18,549 bases of DNA from CAYLGY01 sp964383325 (GTDB taxonomy: Bacteria; Pseudomonadota; Alphaproteobacteria; Rhizobiales; Rhizobiaceae), in the NCBI GenBank assembly GCA_964383325.1, contig CAYLGY010000056.1, positions 1 through 18,549 of the forward strand, written 5' to 3'. Positions 1 to 8,049 of this stretch are shown one piece after another. The notes below the pieces were generated by a model, which saw only the letters and a program-made list of their open reading frames with translations, did not search any database and was not told the DNA's origin. The position numbers were made by a program, and so were the translations under genes. Each line of letters opens with the position of its first letter. The first letter of the stretch is position 1.

Positions 1-82
1 GGATCGGGACGCGAAGGCCGGGCGGGCAAGAAAGGCACGGCTCCGCACCCCGTCCGGAGAAAGGCCGCGCCAGCCAGCATGG

Positions 83-754
83 CTAGGCCGGTTCCGCGCC
101 GATGCCCGTCACCACGACGCCGGCGCCCTCTGCAACCTTGTAGCGCTTGTTGATCCCGATCAGCACCGAGGTCAGCGCCTCTCCGGCAACCGAATTGGCC
201 AGCGGACCGCCATGCACACCGCGCAGCCCGATCCGGTCCGCCAGCGTCGCAATGACCTCGCGGGCCTCCACATCGTCGGAAAACAGCAGTACATCGCCTG
301 CAACCTTTTCCCCGGCGCGCAGCTTCTGCGCCGAGACGCTATGAAAGCCGGTGACAAGACGGACCCCGTCGCCGAGAATCGCCAGCGCCCGGTTCGCGGC
401 GCTGCCTTCTGCAGGCAACTGCACCCGCGCAACCCGCGGCGGAACCAGCGGGACGGTCGTGTCGAGTACGATCTTGCCCACAACCGAACCGGCAATCGAA
501 CGCAACGTCTCCGCCTGGCTCGCAAACGGAACCGTCACCGCAACAATGTCCCCGCGCCCTGCGCAGGAAAGATTGTCCATTCCCTCAACCACGCCACCCG
601 TCGCAGCCGAAATCTCTGAAGCCGCCTGACGCGCACGTGCAGAATCCCGCGAGCCGACATAGACCCGCAAACCCGCACGCGCACAGGCCATCGCAAGACC
701 TCCGCCCAGATCCCCCGTGCCACCGATAATGCTGATACTGTTCAGTTCCTGCAA
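83..754 (-). CDS. npdG: NADPH:F420 reductase-like protein (NpdG/FNO family)
   Basis: Predicted NAD(P)-binding Rossmann protein of 223 aa that would pass hydride between NADPH and coenzyme F420, supplying F420H2 to partner LLM enzymes. A dinucleotide-binding loop GGTGDLG lies at residues 11-17, and GSRD at 34-37 is where family members hold the NADPH 2'-phosphate. The middle (DTTVPLVPP) and GFHSVSA segments fit the family. I chose the TTG at 754 because GGAGG lies 8 nt upstream (763-767). This gives the usual length of about 220 aa, whereas a start at 841 would overlap the upstream gene by 47 nt. It follows the LLM gene by 40 nt and is probably cotranscribed. Whether it truly uses F420 depends on F420 biosynthesis genes elsewhere. 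The fold and family are fairly certain; the cofactor is inference. Confidence 0.85.
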   Translation of the reverse strand: MQELNSISIIGGTGDLGGGLAMACARAGLRVYVGSRDSARARQAASEISAATGGVVEGMDNLSCAGRGDIVAVTVPFASQAETLRSIAGSVVGKIVLDTTVPLVPPRVARVQLPAEGSAANRALAILGDGVRLVTGFHSVSAQKLRAGEKVAGDVLLFSDDVEAREVIATLADRIGLRGVHGGPLANSVAGEALTSVLIGINKRYKVAEGAGVVVTGIGAEPA

Positions 755-794
755 TGTCCTGTCCTCCGGCAATGGAGCGGGCGATGGCGCCCGC

Positions 795-1799
795 TCAGAT
801 ATGCGGCACGATCTCCGAAGCGAAGATTTCCATCTGCTCATAGAATTCTGAGAGGTCGTCGACCGCGAAATACAGCCCCAGCAAATGCGTCACACCCGCA
901 TCGCGCAGCGCGCGCGCCTTCTCGATGACGACATCAGGAGTTCCAACCAGATTGATGTCTTCAAGCTTCACGCCAACCTGGTCCTTCAGGGTAGACTGGG
1001 ACAGGGAAACGAGGTGCTTGTGCATCTGGCTCTTCTTGTAGCGTGCGACGGCCTCTTCCTGGGTGCGCCCGACATAGACAATATATTGCGGCGCAACTTC
1101 GATCCGCGCCGGATCGCGCCCAGCCTCTTCCGCCAGCTCGTGCAACTTCCGTACCTTCCCGCGCAGGACCTCGACCTCCATGCTCGCCGGGAGCCAGCCA
1201 GTGGCGTATTTCACGGTCCGTTCCAGCGCATTCGGATTGTTGCCGCCTACATAGGTCGGCAGCACACGCTGGAAGGTCTTGGGATACATCTCGACATCTG
1301 CGAACTTGTAGAATTCGCCGTCAAAGTTCGAGATTCGCTGGTTGAAGAGTACATTCAGGGCCTCGAACGCTTCTTCGACCATGCGTCCGCGATGGGCCTT
1401 CCAGCCAGGATGCAGTGCCTCGAACTCCTCGCGATAGGCGCCGATGCCGATGCCGATTTCGAGGCGCCCGCGGCTGAGATGATCGATCGTGGCGATCTGC
1501 TTGGCCGCGACGACGATGTCGCGCCGCATCGGCAGCACCAGCATGCCGGTACCCATGCGCAACCTGGTCGTCTCGGCCGCGATATAGGCGTAGGTGGACA
1601 GGATCTCCCAGAAATTCGGCGGCGTCGGGAATTCATCACGCACGTAGCGTTGCGTGGTCATATGGTCATTGCCCCACACGGAATGATATCCCAGCGCCTC
1701 GGCACGTCTGGCGATACTGACGAGATCGTGTACGCCGGCGAAGGGCACCGGGTACATCATGCCTTCCATTCCCGTCGGTAGACCAACGCTGACTTTCAT
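795..1799 (-). CDS. LLM class (putative F420-dependent) oxidoreductase
   Basis: Luciferase-like TIM-barrel flavin/F420 enzyme of 334 aa. The N-terminus MKVSVGLPTG, then AEALGYHSVWGNDH (35-46), the MGTGMLVLPMRRD strand and SRGRLEIGIGIGAYREEF are standard LLM-family segments. The ATG at 1799 is preferred because GAGAGG sits about 9 nt upstream and homology begins there; an in-frame start at 1856 adds 19 atypical residues. It is first in a two-gene unit with the NADPH:F420 reductase-like gene, which argues for F420H2 rather than FMNH2 as the reductant. The probable promoter is at 1912-1940, leaving a leader of about 100 nt. The substrate is unknown. It could instead be an FMN-dependent monooxygenase. 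Confidence 0.85.
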   Translation of the reverse strand: MKVSVGLPTGMEGMMYPVPFAGVHDLVSIARRAEALGYHSVWGNDHMTTQRYVRDEFPTPPNFWEILSTYAYIAAETTRLRMGTGMLVLPMRRDIVVAAKQIATIDHLSRGRLEIGIGIGAYREEFEALHPGWKAHRGRMVEEAFEALNVLFNQRISNFDGEFYKFADVEMYPKTFQRVLPTYVGGNNPNALERTVKYATGWLPASMEVEVLRGKVRKLHELAEEAGRDPARIEVAPQYIVYVGRTQEEAVARYKKSQMHKHLVSLSQSTLKDQVGVKLEDINLVGTPDVVIEKARALRDAGVTHLLGLYFAVDDLSEFYEQMEIFASEIVPHI

Positions 1800-1911
1800 T
1801 TCCTGTTTCCTCTCTTGCGTTTGGGGCATTTCGGCGTCTGGCGCCGCAAGGTTCACTACGGCCGGACCGCCTGCCGAAAATCATGCATCCATGGGACAGT
1901 AAGCATGAAAA

Positions 1912-1957
1912 CTTTCAGATTGCAATAATTGACATGTCAGAGGAGGTAAAATATACC
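1912..1957. promoter_or_regulatory. Divergent promoter region with 10-bp palindromic operator
   Basis: A perfect palindrome TGACATGTCA lies at 1930-1939. Its two arms supply -35-like hexamers for both strands. On plus, TTGACA (1929-1934) is followed by 17 nt and TATACC (1952-1957). On minus, CTGACA (1940-1935) is followed by 17 nt and TGAAAG (1917-1912). A regulator bound here would sit on both -35 elements and control the LLM/NpdG and the PLP/Mo-hydroxylase units together. The same element recurs at 11310-11338. The palindrome is seen directly; promoter function and regulation are inferred. Confidence 0.5.
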
Positions 1958-2033
1958 GCAAGTGGAAAGCGACGTTGCGAAGCAGGAGTTCAGGCAGGTG
2001 GCGGGAGATTCTTTGGCCAGGCAGCAGGTGGCA

Positions 2034-3263
2034 ATGGGGACTCCGGACCATGCCTTTCCCCTGTTCCCACCCCTCGTATCGGGATTGCCGGGAACGGGCG
2101 AGGGTGAGACCCCGCACCCGCTGGAACTCGATTTCGACTATGCCCGACTCGATCGCGAGAATTTTCTCGCCAGCACACCCGGTCTGGCCAGGGGGCTAGA
2201 AACCTGGCAGCCGCTCATGCCGCCTCTCGTTGCGGAAACCAACCTGGGCGAAGGCAATACGCCGCTGCTGGAAAGTCCGAGGCTGGCAGCCACTGCCGGC
2301 TTCTCCGGTCAACTCTTCATCAAGGATGAGGGCCGCAACCCGACCTGGAGTCACAAGGACAGGCTCAACCGGTGTACGGTGAGCGCGGCCCGGCTGTCCG
2401 GTGCGCCTGGCGTTATCGTCGCGTCCTCAGGCAATCATGGAGCTTCCGCCAGTGCCTATGCCGCGGCAGCAGGACTACCCTGCATCATCCTCGCCAGCTC
2501 GACCGCGCCGCTCGCCATGCAGGCCTTTGTCGCCGCCTATGGCGGGGCAGCCCTGGCGGTGCCTCCCGCTGCGCGCTGGAGCCTGATGGAGCGACTGCGC
2601 CAGATCACCGGCTATCATCCCGTCTCCAACCTGACAGCCGGAGCCCATACCGGCCATTCCTTTGCCATCGAGGGCTACAAGTCGATTGCCTACGAGATCG
2701 TGCGCGACCTCGGAGGTGACACGCCAGGCTCGGTCTTTATCCCGACCGGCTACGGGGAGCTGATCTACGGCGTCTGGAAGGGCTTCGAGGAATTGCGCAT
2801 GCTTGGCCTGACCGATCGCGTGCCACGATTGTACTCCTGCGAGAGCGCGGTCTATGGCGTGCTGTACCGTGCCATGCGCGACGGGGTGCCGGTCGCGCAG
2901 ATCCAGCCCAACACGACTACGCAGGCGCTGTCGATCGCGACTCCTGTCGGAGGCCTGCGCGGGCGTCGCGCACTGGAACAGAGCGGCGGCGAGGCGCTCG
3001 CGCTGAGCGATGCGGCGATCGAGGAGGCGCGTCTGGCCATGGCGAAAAACGGTCTTTGGGTGGAATTCTCCGCTGCCGCAGCGCTTGCGGGCCTGCGCCA
3101 GCTTGCCGGACGGGGATCAGTGCCCGAGGGGCCTGCCATCTGCATCTCCACGGCAACCGGCCTCAAGGATGTGAACGGCTCGGGAAGCCGGCTGCCGGAA
3201 ACCGATGGCACCCTTGACCATGCAGTGGGCATATTGCGCGACGTCTATGGGCTTGCGGTCTGA
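2034..3263 (+). CDS. Threonine synthase-like PLP-dependent lyase/synthase
   Basis: Fold-type II PLP enzyme of 409 aa. WSHKDR at 105-110 provides the Schiff-base Lys108, SSGNHGASASAYAAAAGL is the phosphate-binding region, PTGYGELIYGVWKGFEEL is the family's glycine-rich loop, and TATGLKD near the end matches threonine synthases. Its place at the head of a molybdenum hydroxylase operon suggests a specialised beta- or gamma-elimination/replacement rather than threonine biosynthesis. Two starts are possible. GTG 1962 lies 15 nt after AGGAGG (1941-1946). ATG 2034 has AGG 5 nt upstream, fits family length and lies downstream of the predicted transcription start, so I use it. The exact reaction is unknown; threonine synthase proper remains possible. 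Confidence 0.8.
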   Translation: MGTPDHAFPLFPPLVSGLPGTGEGETPHPLELDFDYARLDRENFLASTPGLARGLETWQPLMPPLVAETNLGEGNTPLLESPRLAATAGFSGQLFIKDEGRNPTWSHKDRLNRCTVSAARLSGAPGVIVASSGNHGASASAYAAAAGLPCIILASSTAPLAMQAFVAAYGGAALAVPPAARWSLMERLRQITGYHPVSNLTAGAHTGHSFAIEGYKSIAYEIVRDLGGDTPGSVFIPTGYGELIYGVWKGFEELRMLGLTDRVPRLYSCESAVYGVLYRAMRDGVPVAQIQPNTTTQALSIATPVGGLRGRRALEQSGGEALALSDAAIEEARLAMAKNGLWVEFSAAAALAGLRQLAGRGSVPEGPAICISTATGLKDVNGSGSRLPETDGTLDHAVGILRDVYGLAV

Positions 3264-3308
3264 CAGCTTCCCGATAGGCAGGGATGTGCACGATTCGAGG
3301 AGGCGCTG

Positions 3309-5678
3309 ATGCCAGAGGGGCATGTGCGGAAACCGGGGCGTCCGACAGGGGTCGGGGCATCCTTGCTGCGCAAGGAGGACGAACGCTTCCTGCACGGCCG
3401 CGGCAGGTTTCTTGGCGACATCGAAATGCCGCGAATGCTGGACGTCGCCTTTCTGCGCGCTTCCTTCGCCCATGGCAGGATTATCGCATTCGAGAAGCCG
3501 GAGGGCTTCGAGAACCGCGTCTTCATCGGGCAAGACATGGCCGATGTCCGGCGCATCGAGCCGACATCGAACGTACCGGGTCACCGCATTCTCGGCTGGC
3601 CGGCAATGGCGGCGGACAAGGTATGCCATGTGGGCGAAATCATGGCTGCGTGCCTCGCCGATTCCCGTGCCGAAGCCGAGGACCTCGTGGAAATGCTGGC
3701 GCCTGAGATCGAGGCCCTGCCGGTCGTGGCGTCCATGGATGCGGCGCTGGCCGAGCATGCGCCACTCGTCCATGCGGAGTGGGGCACGAACCTGTCGATG
3801 AGCACCAGCCTCGACCGCGGCCTTGAGGAAGCTGCCGCGGCCGCCACGGTCCATGTCACGCGCACGATGGACATGGCGAGGCAGGCGATGGTGCCCCTGG
3901 AAGGGAAGGGGGTGCTCGCCTATTGGGACGAGAGGGTAGCCCAGCTCATCGTCCACTCGTCTACCCAGTCGCCGCACATGATCCGCAATGGCCTGTGCCA
4001 TTGCCTCGGCCTGCAGCAAAGCCAGATCCGGGTCATCGCGCCGGATGTAGGCGGCGGCTTCGGCTACAAGGCAAATCTGCACCCCGAGGAGGTGATCGTA
4101 GCGTGGCTTGCCCTTCGGCTGAAACGCCCGATCCGTTGGCTCGAGGACAGGTTCGAGCATCTGACCGCAGGCGCTTGCGCGCGCGAGCACCGGTACAGGA
4201 TGACGGTACATGCCGATGAACGTGGCCGCATATTGGCGCTGGATGCGGAACTGACCATGGATGGCGGCGCCTATTCGATCTGGCCCCATACCAATGGTTT
4301 CGATGCGGTCCAGGCGTCGGGCATCCTGACCGGCCCCTATGACATTCGCGCCTATCGGGTGCGTACCCGCACGGTCGTCACGAACAAGCCCTCCCTCGCG
4401 CCCTATCGCGCGGTGGCGCGCCCAGGCGCCTGTTTTGCGATGGAGATGATCGTGGATGCACTTGCGCGCGAGATCGGCCGCGATCCCGTCGAAGTGCGAA
4501 TGGAAAATCTCGTTCGTCCGGAAGCCATGCCATACAAGGCGATCACCGGGAAGGAATATGACAGCGGCGACTATCCGCGGGTCCTGCGCATGGCGCAGCG
4601 CATGATTGCCGAAGCTCCCGCCGACGGGGGCCCCTACCGGCTGGTCGGCACGGGCTACGGCATGTACACCGAACATACGGCGGTTTCGACCTCGACGACT
4701 TCGCTGATGGGCGTGCAGCTCATGCCCGGTTTCGAACAGGCGGCTCTCCTGTTGCAGCCCGATGGTAGCCTCGAGATCCGGGTCGGCGTCCAGTCGCACG
4801 GGCAGGGCATGGAAACCACGCTCGCGCAGGTCGCCAGCGAGATCCTTGGCATCGATCCTGAGCATGTCGTCGTTCGCCACGGCGATACGGGCCGCTCGCC
4901 CTATTCGACAGGCACCTATGCGTCGCGCGCCATGGTCATGACCGGCGGCGCGGTGGCAGTGGGTTGCGAGAAGCTGGCCAACCGACTGCGCGCCATCGCG
5001 GCGCACATGATGCAGTGCTCGCCGGAAGATGTGCGCCTGGTCTCCGGTGAGCTCAAGGGTCCCATCAGCTCGATGACGATTGCCGAAATTGCCGGCGTCT
5101 GGCATTTCCGCCCATTCGAGCTGCCGGAAGAATTGCTGCGCGAAGGCCTAGAGGTCACGGGCGGCTACCGGCCCGAAGGCGACAAGGGGCCGTTCGCCTA
5201 TGCCGCGCATGCGGCGCGCGTCGCCGTCGACCCGGAGCTCGGCACGGTGGAAATCCTCGATTATGTATCGGTCGATGATTGCGGCACGAGGGTCAATCCG
5301 ATGATCGTGGACGGGCAGGTGCTTGGCGGCATCGCACAGGGGATCGGAACCGCATTGTACGAGGAAGTGCCGTTCGACGAGCAGGCGCAGCCGCTCGCCA
5401 CGAATTTCGGAGACTATTCGGTCCCTGCGGGGAGCGAGATCCCGCGCATTCGACTCGCGCATATCGAGACCCCATCGCCCCATACCCGCTTTGGCGTAAA
5501 GGGTGTCGGGGAGGGCGGAACGATCGCGCCGCCGGCGGCGATCGTCAACGCCATCAATGATGCGCTGAAGCCGCTTGGCGCAGAAGTGTCGGCGGTTCCG
5601 GCTACGCCGAGGCGCGTGCTGGAGGCGATCTTTGCTGCCCAGGACCAGGTGGTAGCGGGTGGGGAGCGTGAGTCATGA
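3309..5678 (+). CDS. Molybdenum hydroxylase large subunit (xanthine dehydrogenase family)
   Basis: Molybdopterin-binding subunit of 789 aa, the catalytic part of a heterotrimeric hydroxylase that inserts water-derived oxygen into an aldehyde or N-heterocycle. GGGFGYKA at 248-255 and the QSHGQGMETTLAQ segment match Mo-cofactor contacts, and GVGEGG carries the catalytic base Glu735. The active-site loop is PYRAVARP (365-372). It lacks the AYRCSFR of aerobic CO dehydrogenase and the AYRGAGR of form II CoxL, so this is not a CO dehydrogenase. The start is ATG 3309 with GAGGAGG 5 nt upstream, 45 nt after the PLP gene. The stop overlaps the next ATG (ATGA). The substrate is unknown. Confidence 0.92.
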   Translation: MPEGHVRKPGRPTGVGASLLRKEDERFLHGRGRFLGDIEMPRMLDVAFLRASFAHGRIIAFEKPEGFENRVFIGQDMADVRRIEPTSNVPGHRILGWPAMAADKVCHVGEIMAACLADSRAEAEDLVEMLAPEIEALPVVASMDAALAEHAPLVHAEWGTNLSMSTSLDRGLEEAAAAATVHVTRTMDMARQAMVPLEGKGVLAYWDERVAQLIVHSSTQSPHMIRNGLCHCLGLQQSQIRVIAPDVGGGFGYKANLHPEEVIVAWLALRLKRPIRWLEDRFEHLTAGACAREHRYRMTVHADERGRILALDAELTMDGGAYSIWPHTNGFDAVQASGILTGPYDIRAYRVRTRTVVTNKPSLAPYRAVARPGACFAMEMIVDALAREIGRDPVEVRMENLVRPEAMPYKAITGKEYDSGDYPRVLRMAQRMIAEAPADGGPYRLVGTGYGMYTEHTAVSTSTTSLMGVQLMPGFEQAALLLQPDGSLEIRVGVQSHGQGMETTLAQVASEILGIDPEHVVVRHGDTGRSPYSTGTYASRAMVMTGGAVAVGCEKLANRLRAIAAHMMQCSPEDVRLVSGELKGPISSMTIAEIAGVWHFRPFELPEELLREGLEVTGGYRPEGDKGPFAYAAHAARVAVDPELGTVEILDYVSVDDCGTRVNPMIVDGQVLGGIAQGIGTALYEEVPFDEQAQPLATNFGDYSVPAGSEIPRIRLAHIETPSPHTRFGVKGVGEGGTIAPPAAIVNAINDALKPLGAEVSAVPATPRRVLEAIFAAQDQVVAGGERES

Positions 5679-6502
5679 AAGCCCCGGCCCTGGAACTTGA
5701 GCGTCCCCAAGATCTTGACGAAGCCATCCGGATTCTCGCTGAAGGCGACGGCGATGCCCGCATCATCGCCGGAGGGCAGTCCTTGATGCCGATGCTCAAT
5801 CTGCGCATGGCCTACGCGCCAGTGCTTGTTGACATCGGCCCAATTGCCGAACTGCGCGAGATCATCGATGAAGGGGAAAGCGTTTCGATCGGCTGCTATG
5901 TCACCCATTCGCGCATCGAGGATGGTGCGGCCGGCAATCATTGGGCCGGCATGCCCGGTTTCGTTGCGCGGGACATCGCCTATCGCGCCGTGCGCAATCG
6001 GGGCACGATTGGCGGCAGCCTTGCGCATGCCGATCCTTCAGCCGACTGGCCGGTTGCCCTTGCAGCGCTGGGGGCCGAGATCGGGATTATCGGTCCGCAA
6101 GGCACGCGGCGGGTCGCTGCGGATGCCTTTTGCGTGGATGTATTCGAGACCGTGTTGCAGCCGGGTGAAATGATCCGGACGGTGCACCTGCCGAAAGCTT
6201 CTTCGCAAATGCGCTGGTCCTATCTGAAGATGCGCAAGAAGGCGGGCGCCCTTGGCGAAGCCATCGTAGCCGTGGTGCGGGATCCAGCCCGGGGCTTCCT
6301 GCGTGTTCTGGCCGGTAGCGGCCCGCTCGGAAGGCCGAGGCGGCTGACCGTGCTGGAATCCGCCCTCGCAGCCGGAGAACGGCCGGACATGACGGAAATT
6401 CGCAACGCGATCGTTTCGCTGGATGCGGACCTTGACCGCTACAACATGCAGATTCATGCCGTATCGCTCGCGCGCGCAATCGATGGGGCCTTCCGTGATT
6501 GA
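5675..6502 (+). CDS. Molybdenum hydroxylase FAD-binding medium subunit (CoxM-like)
   Basis: FAD subunit of 275 aa that passes electrons from the 2Fe-2S centres to an acceptor. The two family FAD-binding segments are present: AGGQS at 32-36 and TIGGS at 111-115 (within RNRGTIGGSLAHADPSADWP). The FAD_binding_5 and CO_deh_flav_C domains follow each other as usual, and the length matches the 270-290 aa norm. The start ATG overlaps the large-subunit stop as ATGA, implying translational coupling. GGGGAG lies just upstream. Confidence 0.93.
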   Translation: MKAPALELERPQDLDEAIRILAEGDGDARIIAGGQSLMPMLNLRMAYAPVLVDIGPIAELREIIDEGESVSIGCYVTHSRIEDGAAGNHWAGMPGFVARDIAYRAVRNRGTIGGSLAHADPSADWPVALAALGAEIGIIGPQGTRRVAADAFCVDVFETVLQPGEMIRTVHLPKASSQMRWSYLKMRKKAGALGEAIVAVVRDPARGFLRVLAGSGPLGRPRRLTVLESALAAGERPDMTEIRNAIVSLDADLDRYNMQIHAVSLARAIDGAFRD

Positions 6503-6986
6503 ACTTGAACTCTCGGTCAATGGCATGCCGGTCTCGACGCAAGTCGATCCCCGGCAGAATCTGGCGGATTTCATCCGCGAACGGCTTGGATTAAAGGGAA
6601 CACATCTGGGGTGCGAGCACGGCGCCTGTGGCGCATGCACCGTATTGATGGACGGAGTACCCATCCGGTCCTGCATCACGCTTGCGGGCTGCTGCCAGCA
6701 GGCCGAAATCGTTACCATCGAAGGCTATGGCGAAGATGCGGTGATGCAATCGCTGCGCGAGGCCTTCCATGAGGAACATGCACTGCAATGCGGCTATTGC
6801 ACGCCGGGAATGCTGGCAACGGCGAGAGACATTGTCCTTCGCCACGAAGTTCCGGATACCGAGGCAATCCGGGCGGAACTCGCCGGATGCCTGTGCCGCT
6901 GCACCGGCTATCGCGGGATCGTCAACGCGATTGCCAGGGTGATCGAGGCCCGGGGGCGCGCTGGTGCGCAGCACGGGAAGGATTAA
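6495..6986 (+). CDS. Molybdenum hydroxylase 2Fe-2S small subunit (CoxS-like)
   Basis: Two-cluster iron-sulfur subunit of 163 aa. The plant-type ferredoxin cluster ligands are Cys40, 45, 48 and 60 (GCEHGACGAC...SC). The second, Mo-proximal cluster uses Cys99, 102, 134 and 136 (QCGYC...CLCRC). All eight ligands are intact. I chose GTG 6495 (MIELELSVNG), which overlaps the FAD subunit by 8 nt, has GGGG upstream and gives the usual CoxS length; ATG 6483 would add four residues. It completes a large-FAD-FeS operon. Confidence 0.92.
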   Translation: MIELELSVNGMPVSTQVDPRQNLADFIRERLGLKGTHLGCEHGACGACTVLMDGVPIRSCITLAGCCQQAEIVTIEGYGEDAVMQSLREAFHEEHALQCGYCTPGMLATARDIVLRHEVPDTEAIRAELAGCLCRCTGYRGIVNAIARVIEARGRAGAQHGKD

Positions 6987-6999
6987 AGAAGAGGAAATG

Positions 7000-7992
7000 A
7001 TGGATTTTTCTTTCTGCGCTTTGCCCGGACAGGGCTCACGCGAGGTCATCGACATGGTTCGGCGCGCCGAGGACGCCGGCATACCCATGGTCTGGGTCCC
7101 GGATGAAACCTTCATGCGTGATCCCTATGTCCTGCTGGGTGCGATTGCGGCAAGCACCTCGAAAATCCGCCTCGGAGTCGGGATTGCCAATCCCTATACC
7201 CGTCACCCGATCCAGATTGCTCGCGCCGTCGCGACCGTGGCCGACATCTGCGACGGCCGCGTCGTGCTTGGCATCGGGGCAGGATTGAAGCCCACCCGGG
7301 TTGCAATGGGCGCTCCCGAGGGCGACTTCACCGATGTGACCCGGGACGCGATCCTGGCCATGAAGGCCGTGATGCGCGGAGAGCATCACAGCGTCGAGAA
7401 TGACGTGTTCCGCATGAACAACGCCCACATGGAGTTCACGCCGAGAAATCCGGTCGACGTCTATGTCGCGACCACGCATCCACGGGCGTTCCGCATGGCA
7501 GGCGAGGTGGCAGATGGCGTGATTGTCGGCAATGTCGGCAAGCCGGAGGTCATGGCGCAGGTCATCGGCTGGATCCGGGATGCGGCAGTCTCTGCCGGTC
7601 GCCAGGAGGATGCCGTCAAGGTCGTGGCCTGGAACTTTGCGCTTTGCGGGGATGATCCTGCCTACATGTACGAGACGATCCGCAAGATCGTCGCGCGCAC
7701 GATTGCCAATTCCCATAGTGAGGTCACGGGCCTGCTCGGGATCGACAAGGAGCAGGTGGCCCATATCCGCCAGACGATGCGCGCCAACCCTGCGTCCGTG
7801 GGGTCTGACCTGGTATCAGATGCGATGATCGACAGGCTGGCGATCGTGGGCTCCGGTGCGCAATGCAGGGAGAGGATCCTGGCGCTTGGGGAAGCCGGGG
7901 CGGAAATCTTCGGCCTGCGTCCGAGCCTCGAGGTCCTCGAACGCTTCGATTATGAAGCGCTGGTGCACCGGGTCTGGTCCGCCCTGCGCTGA
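7000..7992 (+). CDS. Mer-like LLM class F420-dependent oxidoreductase
   Basis: Second luciferase-like enzyme, 330 aa. NPYTRHP (64-70) after KIRLGVGIA closely resembles methylenetetrahydromethanopterin reductase (Mer), an F420-dependent member of the family; WVPDETFMRD aligns with the Mer WITDH region. Bacteria of this type are not expected to use it in methanogenesis, so an F420-dependent redox step on the pathway intermediate is more likely. ATG 7000 lies 5 nt after AAGAGG (6989-6994); ATG 6997 is too close. It starts 13 nt after the 2Fe-2S subunit stop, so it is in the same operon. The true substrate and cofactor are not visible. Confidence 0.85.
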   Translation: MDFSFCALPGQGSREVIDMVRRAEDAGIPMVWVPDETFMRDPYVLLGAIAASTSKIRLGVGIANPYTRHPIQIARAVATVADICDGRVVLGIGAGLKPTRVAMGAPEGDFTDVTRDAILAMKAVMRGEHHSVENDVFRMNNAHMEFTPRNPVDVYVATTHPRAFRMAGEVADGVIVGNVGKPEVMAQVIGWIRDAAVSAGRQEDAVKVVAWNFALCGDDPAYMYETIRKIVARTIANSHSEVTGLLGIDKEQVAHIRQTMRANPASVGSDLVSDAMIDRLAIVGSGAQCRERILALGEAGAEIFGLRPSLEVLERFDYEALVHRVWSALR

Positions 7993-8049
7993 CAGGGCGC
8001 TGACAGAGCCGCACCCGGCATTCCGGAACCTGTTCGAACTCACCTGCCT

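Noticed and set aside
41..59. Terminator after the NADPH:F420 reductase-like gene
   Set aside because: Only a 5-bp CTCCG/CGGAG stem with a 9-nt loop and a poor T-tract on the minus strand; too weak to call.
3117..5105. A 662-codon open frame on the minus strand opposite the PLP enzyme and Mo hydroxylase genes
   Set aside because: It is antisense to two clear genes, His/Arg/Asp-rich in the way of GC-rich shadow frames, and shows no known domain.
3309..6986. Aerobic carbon monoxide dehydrogenase
   Set aside because: Gene order is CoxL-M-S-like, but the AYRCSFR active-site loop with its Cys is absent.
7986..8006. Tandem GCGCTGACAG repeat at the end of the Mer-like gene
   Set aside because: Two copies only, 11 nt apart and spanning the stop codon; probably a small local duplication without visible function.
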